Below are positions 17,278 through 23,536 of a DNA stretch of 64,000 nt, one piece after another. Every line of letters starts with the position of its first letter. Position 1 is the stretch's first letter. The stretch is from contig NZ_JAVKCQ010000140.1 of the NCBI RefSeq assembly GCF_040222615.1, forward strand, positions 1 to 64,000, read 5' to 3'. Source of the stretch: Haliea sp040222615. Its GTDB lineage: Bacteria > Pseudomonadota > Gammaproteobacteria > Pseudomonadales > Halieaceae. Made by a program: the position numbers and the translations under genes. Under the pieces are notes generated by a model. That model worked only from the letters and a program-made list of their open reading frames with translations, ran no database searches and was not told the DNA's origin.

Positions 17278-18440
17278 GGTTCGGGATCGGTACCTGCACC
17301 AGCAAACAAGGCTTCAATAAAGGGCTCCGCCGCAAACGGCCGCAGGTCATCGGCAGTCTCGCCGACACCGATAAAGCGGATTGGCAAGCCCAGCTTGCGG
17401 GCAATGGCGAAGATGATCCCGCCCTTGGCCGTACCATCGAGCTTGGTCAGGGTCAGCCCGGTAACACCCACCACCTGCTGGAACTGGCTGGCCTGGGCCA
17501 GGGCGTTCTGACCGGTACCCGCATCCAGCACCAGCATGACTTCATGCGGAGCCTCCGGGTCCAGCTTGCCCATGACCCGGACCACCTTGCGCAGCTCCTC
17601 CATCAGGTGGTCCTTGTTGTGCAGTCGGCCGGCGGTATCCGCGATCAGGACGTCGACGTTGCGGGCCTGGGCGGCCTGCAGGGCATCGTAGATCACCGAG
17701 GCACTGTCGGCCCCCGAGTGCTGGGCGATTACCGGCACCTGGTGGCGCTGGCCCCAGACCTGCAACTGCTCCACCGCCGCGGCGCGGAAGGTGTCCCCCG
17801 CCGCCAGCATCACCGAGCGGCCCTCGGCCTGGTAGCGACGCGCCAGCTTGCCGATGGTGGTTGTCTTGCCGACACCGTTGACGCCAACCATCAGGATTAC
17901 AAAGGGCTTCTTGCCCGCCACTTGCAACGGCTCCTCGCAGGGGCGCAGGACTTCCAGCAGCTCCTCCTGCAACGCCCGCTGCAGGGCATCCGGACTGGTC
18001 AGCTCCTTGCGCGACACCCGCCGGGTGAGGCGATCGATAATCTCCACCGTGGCATCGACGCCTACATCTGCCAGCAACAGCCGCGACTCCAGCTCCTCCA
18101 GCAGGTCTGCATCGATTTCCTTGCGGCCCAGGAACAGCGTGCCCAGACCCTGGACCAGGGTGTCACTGGTACGCCCCAGACCGCGACGCAGGCGGGCAAA
18201 GAAACCTGCCTCGGTGGCAGCGACCGGGCGCGCGGCGGGTTCGGTTACCGAGGGTGCCCGGTCGTCGCCAGGCGCGGGCACCATGGCTTCCGCGGCGGGC
18301 ACCGGGGGCGACACCGGCGAAGACTCCGCCGCCAGCTCTCCGGCCTCGGCAGCCCCTTCGGCCACGTCAGTTCCGGTCGCCGCATCAACGGCAGTCTCAG
18401 GCTGTCCGGGTAACTTCCTGTTGCGTTTGAAAAACTTCAT
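17274..18440 (-). CDS. ftsY: Signal recognition particle receptor FtsY
   Basis: SRP receptor GTPase that delivers ribosomes to the inner membrane. 388 residues: an Ala/Glu/Pro-rich acidic N-terminal domain up to about 75, then the NG domain with the helical bundle (FFARLRRGLGRTSDTLVQGLGTLFLG), G1 VGVNGVGKTTTIGKLA, DTFRAAAVEQL, G3 DTAGRLHNKDHLMEEL, G4 TKLDGTAKGG and the closing FIGVGETADDLRPF. Divergent from rsmD with about 70 bases between the starts; this arrangement is common in gammaproteobacteria. Confidence 0.96.
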   Translation of the reverse strand: MKFFKRNRKLPGQPETAVDAATGTDVAEGAAEAGELAAESSPVSPPVPAAEAMVPAPGDDRAPSVTEPAARPVAATEAGFFARLRRGLGRTSDTLVQGLGTLFLGRKEIDADLLEELESRLLLADVGVDATVEIIDRLTRRVSRKELTSPDALQRALQEELLEVLRPCEEPLQVAGKKPFVILMVGVNGVGKTTTIGKLARRYQAEGRSVMLAAGDTFRAAAVEQLQVWGQRHQVPVIAQHSGADSASVIYDALQAAQARNVDVLIADTAGRLHNKDHLMEELRKVVRVMGKLDPEAPHEVMLVLDAGTGQNALAQASQFQQVVGVTGLTLTKLDGTAKGGIIFAIARKLGLPIRFIGVGETADDLRPFAAEPFIEALFAGAGTDPEP

Positions 18441-18514
18441 GAGTCTCGTGTTAGAGTTTGCCGGAGGGCATCCGCGGGATGGCGTATCCTATCACTCTTG
18501 GGCGGAGCGGCGAA

Positions 18515-19162
18515 ATGACGGGGAGGAGCAGGCGGCGACCACAGGACCCGCCCACGGTGGCCGGCCTGCTGCGCATCATCGGCGGGCGCTGGCGCGGGAG
18601 AAAGCTGCGCTTTACCGCCGCCGAAGGCCTGCGTCCCACGCCGGACCGGGTGCGCGAAACCCTGTTCAACTGGCTTGCCGCCGACATTCGCGAGGCGCGG
18701 TGCCTGGATCTGTTCAGCGGGTCCGGCGCGCTGGGCCTGGAAGCCCTGTCCCGGGGCGCGGCACAGTGTGATTTCGTCGACAGCAATCCCGGCAGCCTTG
18801 CGCAGATCAGGCGTCACCTGCAGACTCTGGAGGCGACAACGGCGGGCTCCTGCCATGCGGCCCGGGCCAGCGATTTCCTGGCCCGGGCCGACAAGCCCTG
18901 GGATATCGTTTTTATCGATCCGCCTTTCGGCCAGGGGTTGGTGGCACCCGCCTGCGAACTGCTGCAAAGCCGGGGATTACTGGCAGGGGGAGCCAGTATC
19001 TATATCGAAACCGGTAGCGGGGACAGCCTGCCGGCGCTGCCGGAAGCCTGGCAGTTGCACCGGGACAAGACCGCCGGCGCGGTCAACTATCGCCTCTACC
19101 GCTGCCCGGCAGACGCTGGACCGCAGACTGCGGCAGAGGGGCATTTGCACCGGAATCAGTGA
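18515..19162 (+). CDS. rsmD: 16S rRNA (guanine966-N2)-methyltransferase
   Basis: SAM methyltransferase acting on G966 of 16S rRNA. 215 residues from the ATG at 18515, which has GGAG about eight bases upstream. Longer in-frame starts exist (ATG 18479, TTG 18458). Motifs: RIIGGRWRGRKLRF, GLRPTPDRVRETLFNWL, SAM motif CLDLFSGSGALGLEALSRGA, catalytic DPPF in VFIDPPFGQG, and a C-terminal YRLYRC. A C-terminal tail of about 15 residues (PADAGPQTAAEGHLHRNQ) is unlike the family. coaD follows after 43 bases, the usual neighbour. Confidence 0.94.
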   Translation: MTGRSRRRPQDPPTVAGLLRIIGGRWRGRKLRFTAAEGLRPTPDRVRETLFNWLAADIREARCLDLFSGSGALGLEALSRGAAQCDFVDSNPGSLAQIRRHLQTLEATTAGSCHAARASDFLARADKPWDIVFIDPPFGQGLVAPACELLQSRGLLAGGASIYIETGSGDSLPALPEAWQLHRDKTAGAVNYRLYRCPADAGPQTAAEGHLHRNQ

Positions 19163-19205
19163 GTGTTTACCATCCGCAGCTCGAACCCTGACGCCGGACG
19201 GCACA

Positions 19206-19688
19206 ATGCGCACGCACACGGTCATCTACCCGGGCACCTTCGACCCGATCACCAACGGTCACGTTGATCTCACCGAGCGGGCGGCCCGCCTGTTTGGCAA
19301 GGTCGTGGTGTCCATCGCCCACAGCGAAAAGAAAACCCCCCTGTTCTCCCTGGAGCAACGGGTGGAGTTGTGCAAGGCATCCCTGCAACACCTGGACAAT
19401 GTGGAGGTGGTGGGTTTCAGCAATCTGCTGATCGAATTTGCCAAAAGCCAGGGCTCACGCTGTGTGCTGCGCGGCCTGCGCGCGGTGGCGGATTTCGAGT
19501 ATGAATTCCAGCTGGCGAACATGAACCGGGCAATGGATCCGGAGTTCGAGAGCGTTTTCCTGACGCCCTCGGAACACCTGTCCTATATCTCTTCGTCCCT
19601 GGTCAGGGAAATTGCGGCGCTGCGCGGTGATATCACGCCTTTCGTGCCCGAGCCGGTGGCCCGGGCCCTGCAGGCCAGGTTCAGCTAG
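19206..19688 (+). CDS. coaD: Phosphopantetheine adenylyltransferase
   Basis: Fourth step of coenzyme A synthesis: ATP plus 4'-phosphopantetheine to dephospho-CoA. 160 residues, normal length. The nucleotidyltransferase motif TVIYPGTFDPITNGHVDL is at the N-terminus, with LRGLRAVADFEYEFQLANMNR in the middle and the ISSSLVREIAALRGD adenylyl-binding motif toward the end. Its TAG stop shares the palindrome CTAG (19685-19688) with the stop of the convergent gene. Confidence 0.97.
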   Translation: MRTHTVIYPGTFDPITNGHVDLTERAARLFGKVVVSIAHSEKKTPLFSLEQRVELCKASLQHLDNVEVVGFSNLLIEFAKSQGSRCVLRGLRAVADFEYEFQLANMNRAMDPEFESVFLTPSEHLSYISSSLVREIAALRGDITPFVPEPVARALQARFS

Positions 19689-20074
19689 TCGGCGGACTGC
19701 GCGTCGGCGGACTGCGCGTCAGCGGACTGCTTGTTCCGCTCGCGGTAGCGCTCAATATCCTTGTTGGTGTAGCCGGTCTCGCGGCAACCCAGGCACCTCA
19801 GGAACGTGGTTTCCGCCGGACCGACCATAAGCGTCTCGGCGGCCTCGCCGGCATGGCCGGCCATCAGCGTAAAGGGAAGGCTGACTATCCAGGCGGCAGT
19901 TCCGCCCACGGTCATGACCAGGCCAATGGGACGCGCCAGCAACAGATCGCCAACCATGGCTCCCGTCGAGGGGCTTTCGTCGACCGCGGTCTGGGCCGAC
20001 AGCGACGGTGCCGCGACCATGGCGGCCACAAGTGTGATGGATGCGAGACGACGGCTTACACTGCTTTTTTTCAT
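19685..20074 (-). CDS. Small exported/membrane protein with C-terminal QSADA repeats
   Basis: 129 residues: basic start plus signal peptide (MKKSSVSRRLASITLVAAMVAAPSLSAQ), then a hydrophobic stretch GLVMTVGGTAAWIVSLPFTLM flanked by MVGDLLLARP and AETLMVGPAETTFLRCLGC. Similar short proteins occur in Pseudomonas and Marinobacter, often labelled multidrug transporter without support. The tail repeats QSADA three times, encoded by tandem array C. The ATG at 20074 has GGGAG nine bases upstream; longer frames upstream are unsupported. Function unknown. Confidence 0.75.
   Translation of the reverse strand: MKKSSVSRRLASITLVAAMVAAPSLSAQTAVDESPSTGAMVGDLLLARPIGLVMTVGGTAAWIVSLPFTLMAGHAGEAAETLMVGPAETTFLRCLGCRETGYTNKDIERYRERNKQSADAQSADAQSAD
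19688..19732. repeat. 15-base tandem array C at the coaD/small-protein junction
   Basis: Three copies of GTCRGCGGACTGCGC (last copy ends CTT) run at 19688-19702, 19703-19717 and 19718-19732. The period of 15 keeps frame, so on the minus strand the array encodes repeated QSADA at the C-terminus of the small exported protein. The first base belongs to the coaD stop. It parallels arrays A, B and D in position at a gene end. Confidence 0.85.
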
Positions 20075-20130
20075 TTTCCACTCCCGGAAAGAACCCGACC
20101 CCAAACGGCTACGCCTGCAGTTTAGCCTGT

Positions 20131-20943
20131 TCAGCGCTGACAGGCCACGCAATAGACGGTAGCTCGCTGCCCCAGCCGGCACTCGCGCAAAGGCCGGTCG
20201 CAGCGCTTGCAGCCCTCCCCACCACGGCCGTATACAAACAGTTGCTGGGCGAAGTAGCCAGGCTTGCCATCTCCACCAACAAAGTCACGCAACGTAGTGC
20301 CGCCCTGGATTATAGCGGAAGTAAGCACTTGCTTAACACACTCAGCCAAGCGCTCGTAGCGAGCCCGGCCGATGCGTCCCGCCGGGCGGTCAGGGCGAAT
20401 TCCCGCCAGGAACAGGGCTTCATTGGCGTAAATATTACCAACCCCCACGACGATGTGACCATCCATCAGGAAGGACTTGACCGGTCCGCGGCGACCGCGG
20501 GAGCGCCGGTACAGCAGCTCACCACTGAAATCGGATGACAGGGGTTCAGGACCCAGGCTCTCCAGCAGGGGGTGCGAGGCACCCGGCTCCAGCCACAGCA
20601 TACAGCCGAAGCGGCGAGGGTCGTTGAGGCGCAGGCGGTCGCCGCTGGCGAGCAGGATTTCGACGTGGTCGTGGCGCAGCAGCGGGCTGCCATCGCGGAT
20701 GACCCGCAGAGAGCCCGACATGCCGAGATGGACCAGCAGGCTGCCGGCCGCGGTGCGGAACAGGAGATATTTCGCCCGCCGCTCCACGGCCTCGATCAAC
20801 TGCCCCTGCAGCCGCAGGGCCAGGTCGGGCGGCACCGGCCAGCGCAAGCGTGGCTCCCGCACCTGCACCGCAACCACTCGCTGGCCCCGGCTCCATGGCT
20901 CGACACCGCGGCGCGTGGTCTCTACCTCAGGTAGTTCAGGCAT
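20131..20943 (-). CDS. mutM: Formamidopyrimidine-DNA glycosylase
   Basis: Base excision repair enzyme removing 8-oxoguanine and cleaving the abasic site. 270 residues beginning MPELPEVETTRRG, where Pro2 is the catalytic nucleophile and Glu3 assists. Also visible: LLVHLGMSGSLRV, VGVGNIYANEALFLAGI (H2TH region) and a C-terminal zinc finger of four cysteines, CKRC and CVAC, 16 residues apart. Start codon lies only 14 bases beyond the rpmBG terminator, so it may be expressed by read-through or its own weak promoter. Confidence 0.96.
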   Translation of the reverse strand: MPELPEVETTRRGVEPWSRGQRVVAVQVREPRLRWPVPPDLALRLQGQLIEAVERRAKYLLFRTAAGSLLVHLGMSGSLRVIRDGSPLLRHDHVEILLASGDRLRLNDPRRFGCMLWLEPGASHPLLESLGPEPLSSDFSGELLYRRSRGRRGPVKSFLMDGHIVVGVGNIYANEALFLAGIRPDRPAGRIGRARYERLAECVKQVLTSAIIQGGTTLRDFVGGDGKPGYFAQQLFVYGRGGEGCKRCDRPLRECRLGQRATVYCVACQR

Positions 20944-20956
20944 CAGCGCAGCCCAC

Positions 20957-20983
20957 AAAAAACCCCGACCTGGGCCGGGGTTT
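20957..20983 (-). terminator. Intrinsic terminator of rpmB-rpmG
   Basis: The inverted repeat AAACCCCG (20960-20967) and CGGGGTTT (20976-20983) forms an 8-pair stem with an 8-base loop. Read on the minus strand it is followed by T6 (20962-20957), a classical rho-independent terminator placed 26 bases after the rpmG stop and just upstream of mutM. Confidence 0.85.
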
Positions 20984-21008
20984 GACGAGTACCGAAGACA
21001 CTGATCGA

Positions 21009-21164
21009 TTACTTGATCTTGCCTTCCTTGTACATGACATGCTTGCGAACCACAGGATCGTACTTCTTCATTTCCAGCTTGTCCGGGGTGGTGCGCTTGT
21101 TCTTGTCAGTGGTATAGAAGTGGCCTGTACCGGCTGACGAAATCATTCTGATCTTGTCTCTCAT
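21009..21164 (-). CDS. rpmG: 50S ribosomal protein L33
   Basis: Small basic large-subunit protein of 51 residues, MRDKIRMISSAGTGHFYTTD through VMYKEGKIK. It closely resembles E. coli L33 and, like it, lacks the zinc-binding cysteines found in the alternative L33 type. GGAGAGAAACC lies just before the ATG. It follows rpmB by 26 bases, so the two form the usual rpmBG operon ending in the terminator at 20957-20983. Confidence 0.97.
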   Translation of the reverse strand: MRDKIRMISSAGTGHFYTTDKNKRTTPDKLEMKKYDPVVRKHVMYKEGKIK

Positions 21165-21190
21165 GGTTTCTCTCCTTCAGCTCTGACAGC

Positions 21191-21427
21191 TCAGACCTTG
21201 ATGCCATTGGCGCGGATATCGCTCAGCACCTGGTCGATGCCCTTCTTGTCGATAATGCGCATGCCCTTGCTGGAAACCCGCAGGGACACGAAGCGCTTCT
21301 CGGACTCAACCCAGAACCGGTGGTGATGCAGATTGGGCAAAAAACGACGACGGGTGCGGTTTTTCGCGTGTGATACATTGTTACCGGTGACCGGACGCTT
21401 GCCGGTTACCTGACATACTCTTGCCAT
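21191..21427 (-). CDS. rpmB: 50S ribosomal protein L28
   Basis: 78-residue large-subunit protein, MARVCQVTGKRPVTGNNVSHAKNRT onward, with FLPNLHHHRFWVESEKRFVSLRVSSKGMRIIDKKG, all strongly conserved. Only one cysteine is present, so it is the zinc-free form. ATG at 21427 with GGGAGAGG upstream. Transcribed from the promoter at 21515-21543. Confidence 0.97.
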   Translation of the reverse strand: MARVCQVTGKRPVTGNNVSHAKNRTRRRFLPNLHHHRFWVESEKRFVSLRVSSKGMRIIDKKGIDQVLSDIRANGIKV

Positions 21428-21514
21428 GTTCGCCTCTCCCATTACCACGGGACTTGTAAAATTGGTGTGGCCAAACGGGTCTGAAATGGTACCCCGGCCG
21501 CGCGGAGCGCGACT

Positions 21515-21543
21515 TTATACCAGAAGGCAACCCGCTTCGCAAG
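21515..21543 (-). promoter_or_regulatory. Predicted rpmB promoter
   Basis: On the minus strand TTGCGA (21543-21538) and TATAAA (21520-21515) are separated by exactly 17 bases, a good sigma-70 match about 90 bases upstream of the rpmB ATG. The -35 lies within a small hairpin (CCCGCTT and AAGCGGG arms) just past the radC stop. That hairpin lacks a T-run. Confidence 0.6.
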
Positions 21544-21555
21544 CAAAAGCGGGGC

Positions 21556-22230
21556 CTATAGCAAGCCGCTCTCGGCGAAGGAATAGCTCTGCCCGCGGCC
21601 GATAATCACATGGTCCAGTACCCGGATGTCGAGCAGCCCCAGTGCGGACTGCAGCCGCTCGGTGATACGCCGGTCAGCCTGGCTGGGCTCGGCCACCCCG
21701 GAGGGATGGTTGTGCGCCAGAATGACTGCCGCGGCGTGATACTGCAGCGCCCGCACCGCCACTTCGCGCGGATACACGGCGGCGCCGTCGAGGGTGCCGT
21801 AGAACAGATCTTCGCAGCGGATGATCCGGTGCTGATTGTCCAGAAACAGGCAGGTAAACACTTCCCGCTGCTGGCCGCCCAGATGATGTTGCAGGAAGCG
21901 CCGCGTTTCCCGCGGGCTGCACAGGGCGCTGCCGGCCCTGGCCTCTTCCAGCGCATGCCGCCGGGCCAGCTCCAGGGCCGCTGCCAGCTGCGCGACCTTG
22001 CCGGCTCCCATTCCCGGGCTGCCCAGCAGCGTTTCCTGCCCCGCCGCCAGCAGCCCCGATAGACTGCCGAAGCGCAGCAGCAGTTCCCGGGCCATATCCA
22101 GCGCCGTATGGCCGCGGCGCCCGGTACGCAGCATCACCGCCAATACCTCCGCATCGGACAACGATACCGCCCCCCGCTGCAGCAATTTTTCCCGCGGACC
22201 CTCGCCGGCGCCCCAGTGCCTGATTGACAT
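21556..22230 (-). CDS. radC: RadC family JAB-domain protein
   Basis: 224 residues: an N-terminal helix-hairpin-helix-like part (PREKLLQRGAVSLSDAEVLAVMLRTG, GSPGMGAGKVAQLAAALEL) and a C-terminal MPN/JAB domain with the metal motif HNHPSGVAEPSQAD, preceded by VFTCLFLDNQHRII. Despite its name the family's role in DNA repair is doubtful; the motif predicts a metal-dependent hydrolase. Divergent from coaBC, the common arrangement. Confidence 0.94.
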   Translation of the reverse strand: MSIRHWGAGEGPREKLLQRGAVSLSDAEVLAVMLRTGRRGHTALDMARELLLRFGSLSGLLAAGQETLLGSPGMGAGKVAQLAAALELARRHALEEARAGSALCSPRETRRFLQHHLGGQQREVFTCLFLDNQHRIIRCEDLFYGTLDGAAVYPREVAVRALQYHAAAVILAHNHPSGVAEPSQADRRITERLQSALGLLDIRVLDHVIIGRGQSYSFAESGLL

Positions 22231-22330
22231 CGGCTCACCCTCCCTGGCAATGCCTGTGCTGTGTCAAAACCCCTGACGTGATGGTATTGTCTCTATCTCT
22301 CAAACTCATTGTCCCAGTTCGGTGGCCGCA

Positions 22331-23536
22331 GTGGCACATCTTTTCAATCGCAATGTTGTGCTCGGCGTCAGCGGCGGCATCGCCGCCTACAAGGCTGCGG
22401 AACTGGTGCGCCAGCTCAAGGAACTGGGGGCCGATGTACGGGTGATCATGACCCGCGGCGCCCGCGAGTTCATTACTCCCCTGACCCTGCAGGCCCTGTC
22501 CGGCAGGCCGGTACACACCGAACTGCTGGATACCGAGGCGGAACTGGGCATGGGTCATATTGAGCTCGCCCGCTGGGCCGATCTGTTGCTTGTGGCCCCG
22601 GCGACCGCAGACCTGCTGGCCCGGCTTGCAGCGGGCCGCGCCGACGACCTTCTCACCACCGTTGCCCTCGCCACCGCGGCACCCAGGCTGCTCGCACCGG
22701 CAATGAACCAGCAGATGTGGCGCGACCCGGCGACGACCGCCAATGTCAGCGTGCTCGCCGAGCGGGGTTTCCACATAATCGGCCCCGCCGATGGCGAGCA
22801 GGCCTGCGGCGACGTCGGCCCCGGGCGCATGGAGCAGCCCGCAGCCATTGCCCGGGCCGCAGCGGACCTGTTCAGCAGCGGCCTGCTGGCGGGCAAACGC
22901 GTGGTGATCACGGCGGGGCCCACCCGTGAGGCGCTCGATCCCGTCCGCTACCTGTCCAACCACAGCTCGGGAAAGATGGGCTTCGCCCTGGCGCGAGCCG
23001 CGGCGGATGCCGGCGCCCTGACCACCCTGGTGAGCGGCCCGGTGCAGCTGCCGACGCCGGATCATGTACACCGGGTCAACGTGCAAAGCGCGGAGGACAT
23101 GCTGCGGGAATGCCTGGGTCTGGTGCCGAGCTGTGATGTTTTCATTGCCTGCGCCGCGGTCGCCGATTATCGTCCGGCCGCCGTGGCCGGGGAGAAAATA
23201 AAGAAGGGGGCCGAACGCATCACCCTGGAACTGCAGCGCAACCCGGATATTCTCGCCACAGTGAGCGCCAGCGCCGACGCGCCGTTCACCGTGGGATTTG
23301 CCGCAGAAACAAGCAACATCATTGCCTACGCAAAAGGCAAGCTGGAGAGCAAGGGAGTGGACATGATAGTCGCCAATGACGTTTCCGACAGCAGCATTGG
23401 CTTCAATAGCGACAACAACGCGGTGACGGTGCTCTGGGCGGAAGGCCACCGGGAACTGGCCCGGGCGAGCAAGGCGGCCATAGCCCGGGAGCTGGTCGCA
23501 CTGATCGCAGAACGGCTGGGTACCGCTCGTGACTGA
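22331..23536 (+). CDS. coaBC: Bifunctional phosphopantothenoylcysteine decarboxylase / phosphopantothenate-cysteine ligase
   Basis: Two consecutive steps of coenzyme A synthesis in one protein. CoaC part (FMN decarboxylase): VLGVSGGIAAYKAAELVRQL, the active-site His in MGHIELARWAD, and PAMNQQMW. CoaB part (CTP-dependent ligase): VVITAGPTREALDPVRYLSNHSSGKMGFALA and AAVADYRP. The start is one of two GTGs: 22331 gives eight residues before VLGV, the usual distance; 22322 would add three more. Its end overlaps the algC start by eight bases. In most relatives dut sits here, but no dut is present. Confidence 0.95.
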   Translation: MAHLFNRNVVLGVSGGIAAYKAAELVRQLKELGADVRVIMTRGAREFITPLTLQALSGRPVHTELLDTEAELGMGHIELARWADLLLVAPATADLLARLAAGRADDLLTTVALATAAPRLLAPAMNQQMWRDPATTANVSVLAERGFHIIGPADGEQACGDVGPGRMEQPAAIARAAADLFSSGLLAGKRVVITAGPTREALDPVRYLSNHSSGKMGFALARAAADAGALTTLVSGPVQLPTPDHVHRVNVQSAEDMLRECLGLVPSCDVFIACAAVADYRPAAVAGEKIKKGAERITLELQRNPDILATVSASADAPFTVGFAAETSNIIAYAKGKLESKGVDMIVANDVSDSSIGFNSDNNAVTVLWAEGHRELARASKAAIARELVALIAERLGTARD

